64,000 bases of DNA from Allacma fusca (Eukaryota; Arthropoda; Collembola; Symphypleona; Sminthuridae), in NCBI GenBank assembly GCA_947179485.1, contig OX359248.1:32993378-33057377 (forward strand). Direction: 5' to 3'. The notes beneath the pieces were generated by a model. The model saw only the letters and a list, made by a program, of their open reading frames with translations, ran no database searches and was not told where the DNA came from. Numbering within the stretch: position 1 is the stretch's first letter; every line of letters begins with the position of its first letter. The translations under genes were made by a program, and so were the position numbers. Shown piece by piece: positions 37,894 through 50,324 of this stretch.

Positions 37894-40187
37894 AGTCCTG
37901 CGAAATATTATCATTCAAAATGGTTTCCTTTTTAGCCCAGAGCAGGTATTATTAAATTATCCGGAGAGTCGGATGAATTATTTACTTTGTACTCAAAAAC
38001 TAATAAATCAAAAAAATCCGGTCCTTGTCAAGGAATTGTACAGATGCATTTTGAGGGGGTAGGTAAAATATACAGGCAGACATATTGAGATGGAAGGAAC
38101 TGAAATATTTACAGAGGCAGGTCTTTAATCAAGAAAGTACAATGTTATTTCTTGGAATTAACTCTAAATATGAGAACTCATTTAGAAACTAACGAAAGGC
38201 CTAACTTTCTCGGGAACTCTAGTAGGCTTCCTTTTCTTACTTAATTTCATTGGAAGTTTTGCTATAAAGGTAAATGTAATTACATTATATAATTATATGT
38301 AATTAGATAAATATAGAATTATTATATTTCGTTGAAATAATTAATTTGTCCAGGTATGACTACCTAATTTTAATTTTTTAGTGGATTTATAATAATAATT
38401 AAAGCTCTTTTAATTCAACTTTTAATTCAGTTTCAACAAATTTACAATAATAAGGGGAATCTAACCATAAGAATTCCAAGGTGTAGGGAAATATGCTCAC
38501 AGGAGATACTACATCTTTAATTTTTGAGGAGTAGGTCTGCACAGGTTAAATAAATCTGAGGGAACCAAAAGTATAACTCCACAACTTAAAAAAAAATGCA
38601 TTTATATACTGACACGCTAGGAATATTGAATCTAGATTCTGCTATGTCCGGCAATAGTATTTCCTGTAATACAGCCTCAACCTTATAAAGGAATCTGTGT
38701 TTAAATGTGATCATCTGTATTGTTGGCGATAACTTTGCGTGAACGTGAATTGCCAGTCAACCCTCTGTCTCTACGTGTAAGCAATTAAAATAATTAAACA
38801 TTTATTTTTTGAGTCTATAATTATTCCTAATTTTTTCTGCATCCACCACTTTTTTCTGATACTATCCACATTTTTTAGTGTAATTACTCTTAAATTAGAC
38901 ACTGTCCTTTGATTAGTTCTATGGAAATACTGTATTAAGTAATTACTATAGATTTGATTGTTCCAAAATGGAAACTTTTTATTTTGACATATAGTGCAGC
39001 ATTTCCTTCTCTGTAAACTCACAGTTTTGTACACACCTATAGAGTACATTGGCTTCTCAAAACTTTTGACTAACATTGGTCTAACCCCTGCCTTATACTG
39101 CCTTTCTCATGTATTAATAAGAGTCAGTGTGAAACCGAGTTCCGATTTAACTTGTTAGACTTTTTCCCTCCTAGGAATACTAACCAACTCCCAAACCAAG
39201 AGCCAATTTATTTTTGTTTTCCCAACAACTATTCCGTATACTACTTATGTAATGTACATCACCGATCCTATCATTCACAATCCTATTTGGATGCTCGTAA
39301 CGTCTCACACGCGGCCTACGATACTAATTTAATAGAGGGAAAAATTACATATAGTCAGCGAGTCATGATGCCTTGCTGCACTTGCCATTATTATTATTTT
39401 GAATGTTTTCCTCTCCATTTGATTTTATCACTCCCAAACACTCAAAAATTAAAAAGGAACTTTTCCCTCTATGAACATTTCTAATCAGTGGCTGCAACCA
39501 ATTCTTCACAGTACAAATATAGTGAGCCAACCTGCTCCGTCAGTATATTTTGAGAGCCCAGCAGCTGTAAAAGTAATAACGTGCTGTAGTTAGCTGCCTC
39601 TAGCTCTGTAGTCTTGCAAATGAGATCTAAATGTGTAATCTCTGCTACCAGATTTTATCCTTTTATTAAAACTCTGGGCTATGGTGACTCTCCTCTGGTG
39701 TGCCGTACTGACGTTTATTATATAAGGCTAACAAGTCACGAGCTATGTACATTCATAGATACAGATAGTATATACGTAATATTATGACTATATAGTATAA
39801 CAATCGTATGCCCTTATTTTTAAAACCTTTGAGATCCTCAAACTTTCCTTTTTCAAATATTTCCTTCCCAATATAGATTCTAGAGTTGATAGGGACGCTT
39901 ATTATATAAACTTATATAATTGTACAGTGCCAACAATATTGATAAGCCTCTGGCAGTAACTTTTCCCATTTGATGTTTGATTACCGTGTGAGGCGTTCTT
40001 TGAAAAGGAAAAGTCCTTTCTTTCATGTATCTAGTCCATGCATGAGAGCACATACAGTCTGAAATTGCTTCCATATCGTTCCAGCGGTGGAGGGAATTGT
40101 CCTGGTTGGGTTAAATAAAGTGAAAAACTTTGGCAGTTACATGTGAATATGTAAACACTTGAATAATTAAATTTCCTCAAGTTTGAC

Positions 40188-40239
40188 TCTCCTCCTCCTC
40201 CTCCCTTCCCCTCCCCCCCCCCTCCTCCTCCTCTTCTCC
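40188..40239. repeat. Pure pyrimidine tract with mirror symmetry
   Basis: About 52 bases of only C and T on the + strand: CTC repeats, a TTCCCC/C-run centre, then CTC repeats again. Confidence 0.9.
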
Positions 40240-40744
40240 CGATTATAAATTGAAATACTAATTGAAAAACTAGGACTTATTGCTAGAATACGAGAGCGTC
40301 ATTTGAAAAGTTAATGGGACTAATGCTGTATATGAGGACAGTCTGTGACCTCACTGCGGAGTAGGACTTGGGAGCAGTCTCTACTATGGACGTGGGTAGA
40401 TTAAGGACGGCTGGGAGAAAGCAGCATTAGTAGCAATGTGACAGGGACAATTTGAATGTGGTACACGGCGAGAGGATGTAGGAGAGTAGGAGAAATTCAA
40501 ACGTGACAGGAAAAAGGGTTTTGAATAAAAGAATGAAATCGAACGTGACAGGGGAGAAGAAAGGAAATAAAGAATAATAAACGCACACGACATTTATTAC
40601 CTTGTAATAGTAACCTCACCATGTCCACTGAACCTATAGATTAGATACATATTAGTCCTTTGTAATGAGCTCCTCCTATACGTTCTAGCCCTGACTCTAT
40701 CTGTATTCATATGAACCCCGTCCTCATGTCTTCCGTTTGTGCAC

Positions 40745-40825
40745 TTTCTCTCTCTCTCTCTCTCTCTCTCTCTTGCTCTCTCTCTCTCTCTCTCTCTCCC
40801 TCTCTCTCTCTTGCTCTCTCACTCT
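40745..40825. repeat. (CT)n microsatellite, about 80 bases
   Basis: Three CT blocks separated by TTGC and CCC; the longest pyrimidine tract here. Confidence 0.95.
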
Positions 40826-41026
40826 ATGGACGGACACGATGAGACTTGTTTTCTCTGTATGTATCTATCTATACACGTGCTATATGGAACCTTTGAATTT
40901 GACCATGTACCCAAAGTGTATTTATATGTATACCTTCAAGATTTAATATTCCATGTATTTAATGTATGTACAAAATGGGGAAAGCGTTTCGTCCCATTTC
41001 ATCCCACTGTATGCACGTATGGTCAT

Positions 41027-41090
41027 AGATACATATAAGTACTTACTTTGTGGAGTTCTAGATACATACAAGTATACTTACTTTGTGTAG
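41027..41090. repeat. Imperfect tandem duplication of about 30 bases
   Basis: Two copies running from agatacata to acttactttgtg (41027-41055 and 41060-41090) with small differences. Confidence 0.8.
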
Positions 41091-41219
41091 CTGAAAAGAC
41101 AGATGGTTTTACACTTAACATGCTTTGACCTTTTCAAATTGAGCAGCTCAGCTCTTCTTGACTCATCGACCCTTGGTTATAATAGGATACGATGTACATA
41201 TTATTCTATCCCTGGCTCT

Positions 41220-41220
<1 letters not shown>

Positions 41221-41255
<35 letters not shown>

Positions 41256-41272
41256 TCACTCTCTCTCCCTCT
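41221..41272. repeat. (CT)n microsatellite
   Basis: CT tract with a few C interruptions. Confidence 0.9.
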
Positions 41273-43158
41273 GTAAAATCCTCCGAGACAGAAAACTTAT
41301 GTTGTCTAGGGTTATTCTCTCGGATGGCATACGTATAATATAAACTAGAGTTACGTCTTGTGCATTAACAATTCACTTCCTCGGAGAAATCCTCTGTGCA
41401 AATCTCATCCATTAAATCCTCTCACTCCGTGTGTACTCCCTCCTTCTTTCTCTCCTCTCTGCTTTTTTTTTATACAGACCATAGTTAAAACTATCACAAT
41501 AGGCACACTCACCCAAGACTATGAGAGCTGGATCGGGAATTTCTCCTTAAATGTGCTGAAAAGATTTGTTGCCCCCAAATTGAAATTGCATTATCCATCT
41601 TGTTTCCTCTCCGGAGTATTGTGTAGTTACTATCAACATATAAGAGTATAGGATATAGCTTGAGTAGTACCCACTCACTCCTTCATTTACCCGCCTTTGT
41701 AGTCCTCACAACACTAGCCATTGTAGGCAGTCACCCTCCATATCCTTTGTAGTTCAAGTACAGTAGTCTGGATGTAAATAATTATGTATATATACAGGAG
41801 CTTTTTGCAATGTACAAGAAAAGGATTGGGTGTGTAAAACACTTGATGTGTCTTAGATACATAGAAATGGTCATTTTCCAAAGCATGCTGCATTATTCTT
41901 TTAAATGGTAGAATCAATTTAACAGTATCTACTTATTTGTCGGGTTGAGAGCCTCAGGTTTGAATGCATTCATGTCCTTTGATCTATACAGGAATGTAAA
42001 TGTTTCTTTTTTTTTTTTTGGATTGGGTTGTCAAACGGGATTTTTTGGAGCAACTCTTCTTCTGGAATGGGAGTATTGGGAATGATATGATATTATACGT
42101 GTTTTTTTTAGTATTCTCAACATCATTTTATCAATTATATCCCTCAGCCTTTCAAGTTATGATGTGCAAATTGAGAATTGACAATGAACCCAATAACTTG
42201 TCTTTCATTTTCTCTCTATCTCAATCTCTCTGTCTCTGTCTCTCTCTCTCTCTCTCCCTTGTACTACTCTCAAAGAGCTATCAAATTCACACTGAACATG
42301 TCAACATCAATTTGGACATATCATATCTATCTACAGTGTTTTAAATCCAATTTTTATTAGAAATCTTTCTCTCACAAATGTGAGTTGAAGGTTGGGAGTC
42401 GGTACACGGGACATAAGGGATATTCTTAACGTCCATGACTCCATCCTCCCTATATACGGCTATAAGTGCACAGTACACTGTAGTATTATAGTTTCTATTG
42501 CAAGGTGCAAGTCACATATCTATATATTAATGAATGTGCAATTAATCTTCTCTTGTACTTGATACTTCACTTGACAGAACTCCACCGCACCGTTTAAAAA
42601 ATCGATAGTATAATAATTATTAATACTACTAGCATCTTATATACCCGAGATATCTATAGAGACCTCTCTTTTGTTTCTCATTTTAATGTGGTGATTAGAG
42701 AGTTACCAAATTTGGAGTCGGACTGTGTGCACAAATACGTTGGGACAATCACTTTTCAAATTTGGTGTGGTATCTATATATTCGCCTGTAGAGCTATGTA
42801 TATATAATTACATACATACAGTAATTATGTATGTATATAATTACTAGTTTTAGATGACTTCTGCTGAGATAATTAATTTTGAGTTGATTTAGTGGAAATG
42901 ATGTTTTATTTTTTGTAATGTTTTCATGTTCATTCAGTTCTGTCTGTAATAACTATTGATTTTTTGATTTGGGGACGCGTGTCTGGCAAAATACATTAAT
43001 TATGTATTATTAATTTGAAAATTAATTATAATTTAATTGATGATAATGTGAATGGACTGTGAAATCGTCCTATTGTCATTTTGTGTGTATGTAGATTACA
43101 TTTATTAATGTGCTGTACTGTGTAGAGAGTGTTTTGTGACCGGATGACCTAGCCTCAA

Positions 43159-43359
43159 CTAAAACAAAATTGTAGACCAAAAATACAAGTAGTCAAGGGA
43201 TGAGATCAAAATTGCTACCCACGCAGTTGAACGAACCTCTCGCTGCTGGAATGTCGAAAACTTGTTGGCACTTCTTGTTCGTCGCTGACTGACACGTTCA
43301 AGTAAAACTGAATGAACAGAACAAAAAAAAATAGCAATCAAAACCAATATAGCCAGCAT
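43159..43359 (-). CDS. Possible small secreted-peptide frame, antisense in intron 7
   Basis: A 66-codon minus-strand frame. The ATG has A at -3 and an in-frame TGA two codons upstream. The first 17 residues (MLAILVLIAIFFCSVHS) look like a signal peptide; then follow LLERVSQRRTRSANK and FSTFQQREVRSTAW with basic cleavage-like sites, then a second hydrophobic part to the stop. A TGG|gtagca site after STAW could be a donor, in which case only the first 47 or so codons are coding. No family recognised; a chance frame in AT-rich DNA is quite possible. Confidence 0.2.
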   Translation of the reverse strand: MLAILVLIAIFFCSVHSVLLERVSQRRTRSANKFSTFQQREVRSTAWVAILISSLDYLYFWSTILF

Positions 43360-44128
43360 GCTTCAACTCTTCATCTCTATTATTTAAATAATAATTATTT
43401 ATTTCACTCTTATTTCGCTCTTTCGCTCAAATATATCCCACGCGTTCCTTTTTTCTCATATACTTAGTATTTGCAATAAGTGATTTTCGTACACACTTAC
43501 TGCTGCTCTTTTCTTTCTTTCTTTTTTTTTTGCTACTAACTATATTTTCTCACACTTTTTTTAATCTTTTTTTTTAATCAAATGCAATATATCTAGATAT
43601 AGTAGCATAGTAACGAGTACTTAATACGTAATCTTGATGTGGTTTGATTGATGCTACATAAATCTCTTTAGTGTAGTGAGTAGCTATATGAACTCTTTCA
43701 ATGTTAATCTTGTCTCTGTATATAATTAATATAGCACCAGCAAGACTATTATTGGTTCCGTTTTACAACAATATTATTTTAATCACATTATCTGCGTATT
43801 TATATAATTATTTACATGAGCATAATATGTAAATGATATACATAGAGTATGTGCATTTTATTTGGCTTTTGTATGAATATTTTGGGTTGGGATTTTTTGG
43901 TCTTTTCGTTCCTCATATTTTTTTTCTTACATAGTGGTTTGATTTTTTTGGCTGTGGGTTATGCAACTTTGCATTGATTTCTTATATGTTAGCTCATATA
44001 TTATCATCACACCCATTACTAATAATAATTACTGAAGTGTCTGTTATATGGACACACGTAATAGCGAGAATGATTTATAGAATGAACAGCTCCCTCTATG
44101 TCTCTCTTTTTTTCACACATTTTTATAC

Positions 44129-44133
44129 CTCTA

Positions 44134-44164
<31 letters not shown>

Positions 44165-44178
44165 CTCTCGCTCTCTCT
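44129..44178. repeat. (CT)n/(TATC)n compound microsatellite
   Basis: CT run, then ATCT units, then CT again. Confidence 0.9.
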
Positions 44179-45206
44179 AAATATTAAAATTCTGAATATC
44201 AGCACACTTTTTCAATATTTTAATCCAGTCTGTAATAATTATTATTATAGTTTTTTTTTTATTTCCTTATACTCTCTTCAACAACTTTGCCAAATTTCTA
44301 TTTTAATTCGTACTTATAAATATATCTATACATATATTCAAAGTATACTTTTAGTGCTCGTAGTGGAAGGTGGGTTGTGTTTCACCCATAAATTCATCTA
44401 CCTACCACTGCTTCATTTCCATGGCTCAGACCATTTATTGAAACTGTTATGGAGTTTTATCTATTTCTTATAATGGCATCAAGTTAACTCCTTCTGTTGA
44501 AAACTTGTAGAATGGTACTCAATTTTATGCTCATGGCATTCCAAATTCCAATACCTTGCACTACCTGTATTCTCTCAATCTGAGGATAGCAAAAATTTTG
44601 CGTGGGGGGCTCAAAAAACCCAGCGGTCAAGGACTGGTCGTCAGGATTCCCAAAAGAAAAAAAAATAAACTAAACAAAATCATTTATGGATTGTGCTTTG
44701 ATAAAGTCAAACATTTAAATAATTTCTCTTGTTACTCTGCTTGAGTTTTGATTTGAAGGTGTAATAAGAACGTCCCTTCAAATTAGTTATCTCAAGTTGT
44801 CCCAAACAAGATCCATAAATAATTATAACCCCCAAAGGACATAGTGGGGCCGGGTAGGATTTGAGCCTTCTGAAAAAAAAGGAATGTCAAGTGGGGACAT
44901 CCCACTCAGGCAATCTCATTCGGAAATGAGTGCGAGTACTATATTTAATTATTTAAAATAAAGATTTAAAAAAAATTGCATTTGAATGCGGGCAGAAGGA
45001 GGTAGCTTCAATGTACATATTACAACCTGACTGACCTAAATTATGTTTATTTGAGATTGCGCAAAAAAAAAGTTAGAATTTTGCAGTTCTCTCTCAGCTC
45101 TCTTTCTCTATCTTCTCTCACTCTCTATTATGGCTTGGAAAATTAACTCAAAACTTGGGGATGCATGACCTGTGGATAATTAATGGACTGTCCTGTTTCT
45201 CTGTAG

Positions 45207-45342
45207 GTATTTGGCTCAATTGAAACGACACTCCCGATGGGGTCGTAATCGCCGAGGTTTTCAGCAGCAGCAAGAGCCAGTGGATACGCGGACGGGTCAC
45301 ATCAGGTCACATCTACGGTCCCCTTCGGGTCGAGTACGATAA
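45207..45342 (+). CDS. SLC35F3/4: SLC35F3/F4-like exon 8b: distal last exon, short basic tail
   Basis: The acceptor gtcctgtttctctgtag|G has a good pyrimidine tract, and the first base completes the same split Arg codon as exon 8a. It adds 44 residues (YLAQLKRHSRWGRNRRGF, four Gln, then an Arg/Ser-rich end) to a TAA at 45340-45342, giving a 621-residue protein. The short basic continuation after LLPENW resembles vertebrate F3/F4 ends, which carry a helix such as LxxLK followed by Lys/Arg, so this may be the ancestral end. It is alternative to exon 8a, which has its own stop and cannot be included upstream in frame. AATAAA signals follow at once and about 140 bases on. Confidence 0.65.
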
Positions 45343-45358
45343 CATACAATACATTATT

Positions 45359-45493
45359 AATAAATTCACTTTCACTCATAAATATTACTATTTTTTAGTA
45401 TCAACTCACTTTCTAGAGATTCTTTGAACTGAGCTAAAGCTGCAAAGAGTACTGGTACTTGTTCTCCCTTTTCCAAAAAAAAAAATAAATAAA
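45359..45493 (+). terminator. Candidate poly(A) signals for the exon 8b form
   Basis: AATAAA occurs at 45359-45364, only 17 bases past the stop, and as an overlapping pair at 45484-45493. The pair at 45484 is the more likely signal because it leaves a usual-length 3' UTR; no conserved element could be checked. Confidence 0.45.
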
Positions 45494-46525
45494 GAGAAAG
45501 AGAAAGTACCAGTACCCTTTTTTATATAGGTGCGTATCTGAACATTCCTGGAGATATTAAATGTGTCAAAAATAAAACAAAATATTACAAGTATAATTAT
45601 TATTAATTATATGTCAGGCGATATGTAAATTTATGAAGGATTGAACTGTCCGAGACAGTGTTTTTAGACAATTAACATAATTATTATAGAGAGAATTTAC
45701 TGTGTCCTTTAAATACACACTGTAATATTTGAGCGATACTTTTTGACAAAATTTTTTCCTAGAGATGATTGACAATTTGCAAAAAAGAGTACATGTTTAT
45801 AAAAATTAGGTAGATTTAAAAGACAGGTCTTAGGTTATGACGCGTAGTAGAATGTCACTATATACTTATACAAAACATTATACATTTAATAAAAAATGAT
45901 GACCCTGTGATGATGATGATTATCTAATATTCAATTGTAGCAAATCAGTCTACTAGATCTAAGGAAACACTTTGTTGTCAGTTCTCCACACTCTCCAACA
46001 TCTCCGTCATTTACGTTTTTAACAAAGAGACGAGAACATGAACATGATGTGTTAGTACCGTTACTGACTTGAGAGAGCAGTACACACATTGGAGTGAGTA
46101 CCAACATGTCATATATACTATTGATCTATATATACAAAAAAAATAAACAAATAGAAAAAAAAAACATTAATTCTCTGCCTCCATTTGGACAACATATATT
46201 TGCATGAGGGACAGACAGACAACAAAAACAGCCACAAATTTTCAAATGCATGCTTTTTTATGAGAGAGAGAAAAAAAAACGAAATCTTTGGACCATCAAG
46301 CCGCTTTTGTTTCTTCAGCAACTAACCAAGTACATCAACAACACCTCAAGGGGACTTCAAATGTCGAATATATATATATATAATATATACAATTATAGTT
46401 ATATATAAATATACTGGAAATAAAAGAAGAAATGAAAAATTCTATAAGAACCACGCAAAAACAAAAACCAAGACTTTCAGCTTTAATCAAATGCCAATTT
46501 TATTGAAGAAAAAATATATTAATTA

Positions 46526-46553
46526 ATGTATGTATATATATATATACATACAT
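46526..46553. repeat. 28-base perfect palindrome
   Basis: ATGTATG outer part with a TA-repeat centre; taattaat-like sequence flanks both sides and extends the symmetry imperfectly. Confidence 0.9.
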
Positions 46554-49302
46554 ACACATACTAATTAATTACATATATACAAAAGTCGACAGAGTACATT
46601 TTTAAATTTATAACAAAAAAAAATCAATATATATAAACTCGAAAACTTTTACGAAGCTCCTTAACTCTCCAAATATTCCGAACAACTTTGAATATTCTTT
46701 GATGTTGTTTCAATCCTTGTCATAATAGAGAATAATAATAATAATTAGTGTTAATTCCTTGACATGATACAAAAAACAATCTGTAAAAAAAATGTCGTAC
46801 AAAAAAGGAATTTGTAGTTTTTCTAGAGACAAAAGAGATGAGTCATTTGGCGGACACATACGTTTGTAGAGTTGTTAGCGTTCGTACTGTAAAAATTACA
46901 TGTAATTTTATGTGTATACTACCTTGTCATCAGCAGCACTTTGTAAATTTGAGAAGCAAATAAGATAAATGTACAATATGATCTTACGTGTACTAAATAT
47001 TTTAGCTTGGGCTCTCAGAGTCTGTCGAGAAAAAATGTAAGCTTCATTGATATGAGCTCGTGAAAGAATGTTTGTAAAAGTAAGGTGAATATATAGTTTA
47101 TATATTAACATTGGAGTGGGGGGGGGGGTAAAGAAGGGGGGAGGATTCGGGTGTTTCACCAATCCATCGTAAATTGGAGTGTAGTAAGGGATACAATAAT
47201 TAAATGAAAATTAATGAACTGAAGAGTTCTTATATTGTGATTGAAGTAATTATTTGATGTTACTTGCGTGAAGAAAAAAAAAAGCCTTTACGGCCATGAA
47301 TTACTGTCTTATTCTAGAGGAATGCTAATAAGTGACCGTTATATAAATACTATGACACACAAAAAACATGCCGTAGCCAAAATGTCAATTCCTATTTACA
47401 AAAGTGTACTAGTTGATTTCAATTTTCCTTTAAAAAATAGATAATTACTAATAATTATTAAATTAAATATAGTAATAATTATTATTAAAGATAATTACAC
47501 ATAGCAACTTTGTATTATTACGTGTCGACGAAGATAAGTTATATTTTAAATAAAAGCGGAATTCGGAAAATCTCATCAGTCGTAGATGATGACTCTTTGA
47601 ATGTAGGATGAGGTTTATGCGAAAAGCCTCCTGAGGTAATTGAACAGTCATTTAAATAGTCAAGTAATGGTACATACATACGTGCATATAGCTAACACAA
47701 TAATAATAAAGTGGTGCTATATATATAGATACATATATGACAAGAAGAAACCACAGTACTTTATATACCCCATATAGATATGTAAATGTATCGTATAATA
47801 TGTAATATGCATTGGAAATCGAGACACAGTTTCGGTGTATTTTACCAATTGGGAAAAAAAATTCTATAGCCTCGAGAGAACTAATTGTAAATTACAATTG
47901 TTGTAAATGATTGTAATAAATATGAAAAATTATTATAATATATTATTTATTGTAACCGAAAGTAAATTGGAAATTATACGATGATAGTCTCACGTCTGTC
48001 TTTTATTGTCGGCACCACCTCTCAATAATGGAAATCTCTACTGTCTTTAAGTGGAACAGGCATTTTGAAAACTTTTCTTCTACAGTATTAGGACCGTCAA
48101 TGCATATATCATATGGCTCACTGACCTTTTTCCTCCCTTTACTATTACCATCAGTCTATATATCACTAAGGGTAATTCTATATCTACTCTACGTACATGT
48201 ATACAGAGTGGATAGGAAAACAACGATAACGTTTACCTCTTTCAATGAACACTTTTGTAGACTCTTGCCTTTAGGAAAGGTCAACAGACAATGGGGAAAA
48301 AAGCGAATCTGACTGTAAGATCTGGCCAGATTCAAGTCCTTGGATAATTTCATATTTATGGACATTTACTTGTCAATCGGAATTTTTGAGCATGCCAATC
48401 GCCCTGACGTTGGAATCGCTGGGCCTGTCTAGGATTGAGTCATCACTGTACTGTAGTTTCATCCAAATCGTGAGTTCACCTGCAGTTCCTGTTTTTTTCC
48501 TGATATGATTCAGAGCACTGATAATATTGTATTCAGAGAATAACTTGATTTCTCAATATATAGACAAATGCAAATATGGTCGGGAGTCAATAAAAGCGTA
48601 TCCTGCCTACATTTAATAATACCAAGGTATAATAATAATGCCAAAAAATTGAAAAGGATAACTTCGTAGAATGAAAGTACCTCTCTGTTGGCTATTGGTA
48701 TATATATGATGTGATATAATAATTATTAAAGCTCCTATATATATATATATATATGTATACTTTAGCAGTAAAATAATATACAAAAATAAGGAAACTCCAG
48801 TTAAAATATTCGCCTGCTGTTTTGCTGTAAAGAAATAAAAAAAATACAATTTTAATGAGTCTTGTCATTATAGAATGATATGCAGGCAGGGCAATAATTA
48901 GAGCAAAAAAATATTTAGATTTTACTAATTATACACAACAGCTTTGGAGACTAAACAACTTGAATAATTCAACATCATCTCTTGAGACAGACCCGTGCCA
49001 TATTTTCCGTGCAGTTTATGTAATTTACGTATAAAAAAGTTTTACATAGTAACTCTGAGGATTTGAGATGGGAAAAGCATGGGTCTTTTGTAATGAATTC
49101 CTTTGTTTATTCCACACCATTCGTAAATCTTTCATGCTTTGGTTAACCTCCTCGTCCTATTTTAATCTAATGTACATGATCCCACTGGAGTTTTGCAATT
49201 TTCTTTGACATGGACCTTCTTCTTACTAAAGTTTAAGAATTATTCTGGGAATCTCTGACTCATGGGTGGCGGTCGTTTAAATTCCTGTGGCGTTGTTCCT
49301 TA

Positions 49303-49350
49303 TCCATACATATGTACATACATACACACACATACATACATACATACATG
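49303..49350. repeat. (TACA)n tract
   Basis: Mostly tacatacaca/tacataca units, with a short palindrome at its left edge. Confidence 0.85.
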
Positions 49351-50289
49351 CAAACGCACGTCCATCTCTGCAACCCTCTATTAAATTCTCCCCGGCCCTA
49401 TACTCCTGGAAGATACTCTAACATAAATAATTCATGGTTTCTTTTGTTTGCAAACTATTCAAAGAAAAATCTCCATAATTTCCAGGGGCCGGTATTGTAG
49501 CACGTTGAAAATATTCCTGAGAATTTTGAGATACCTAAATGTATCTACCTATAATTTTTTTAAAGACCGCAAAATTTAATTAATTTTTTACAAAATGAAA
49601 GCATAAAGTAAGACTACAGTTTAATATCATCGTGATTGTAGACACTGAATATTCGGGAAACAATAGAGCTTAAATTACTTGTGATAATTTAAAATTTAAA
49701 TTACATAATTATAATTTATGGGGACGCTGAAAATAGTATCACGATATTTGAGGGAACTGCCAGTCTTAGTTGCCACACCTAAAGGATACCTATAGATGTC
49801 ATGTGATGCAACCAGCTTCAAGTAATTGCTAAAAGCCTTCCTTGAGATCAGAGATTCAGAGAACCATTTCACTATCCCTCGTACTTTATTAGCAGACGTA
49901 TGTACATACATCCAGGTGAGATCCGTATAAGATACTTGGGATGTTGACTGGGATAGTAATAATTACATACTGTAGAGTAACTATCTACGTATACGTATAC
50001 TTATCATAAAAGGGTTATTTAACATTGACATCCATTTTGTATTTGCATTGATCAGGAGTTACCTAAGGAACAATGTGATTGACAGGTAAGAAAGGCCTTG
50101 TGTCATAATGTCAACTTTATAGTATGCTATTCCTCCTATTAATAACTCTACACAGTAATCAAGGCTACATAATTAGTTGATGTTCTAATTGTCATCTGAT
50201 TCTTGATCAATCCCCCTTGATTATTAAATACACCCAGTGTACGATCCATTGAGCTGTGTAACCATCCACCGCAATAAGGAGTATGTCCC

Positions 50290-50324
50290 GTATATATAAT
50301 AAATATATAATTTATTATATATAC
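50290..50324. repeat. Inverted repeat, 15-base arms, 5-base loop
   Basis: Arms gtatatataataaat and exact reverse complement. Confidence 0.9.

Larger units (their letters stand above)
36304..45206 (+). other. Intron 7 remainder / 3' region of exon 8a (8.9 kb)
   Basis: AT-rich DNA between the two last exons. It carries pyrimidine tracts on the + strand (40188-40239, 40745-40825, 41221-41272, 42211-42259, 44129-44178), a tandem duplication near 41027-41090, and a small minus-strand frame at 43159-43359. Its start serves as 3' UTR if exon 8a is used. Confidence 0.6.
16609..45342 (+). other. SLC35F3/4: SLC35F3/F4-like transporter gene, whole locus
   Basis: This is the coding span of a multi-exon gene for a solute carrier family 35 subfamily F protein (drug/metabolite transporter superfamily, about ten membrane helices). 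Human SLC35F3 has been linked to thiamine transport; the substrate of SLC35F4 is unsettled, so the substrate here is open. Seven common exons join without breaking frame (junction phases 0, 1, 0, 0, 1, 1, 2), and the joined protein follows the family order: PFF-x-AW helix, LLTNYL helix, FVYLLSWVVL helix, AYMDG turn, SAVFK-V start of the second half, and the closing LLPENW motif. Two alternative last exons fit. Introns are about 9.3, 2.4, 0.26, 1.1, 1.8, 1.3 and either 1.3 or 10.7 kb. The call F3 versus F4 cannot be made; arthropods may have a single ancestor-like copy. Family assignment is from recalled family features, not from a search. Confidence 0.9.

Noticed and set aside
38344..38360. 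tttgtccag|gtatga, a possible recursive splice point in intron 7
   Set aside because: The upstream pyrimidine tract is poor and such short matches are expected by chance in 10 kb.
40739..41038. Ser/Leu-repeat frames over the CT tract (and similar ones at 9299-9495, 28748-29029, 41158-41343)
   Set aside because: The peptide is a direct translation of a microsatellite; nothing outside the tract supports coding.
44837..44880. tRNA T-arm-like sequence on the minus strand (ctcaaatcc next to a pyrimidine-rich end)
   Set aside because: Arm pairing is imperfect and no matching anticodon or D arm could be laid out.
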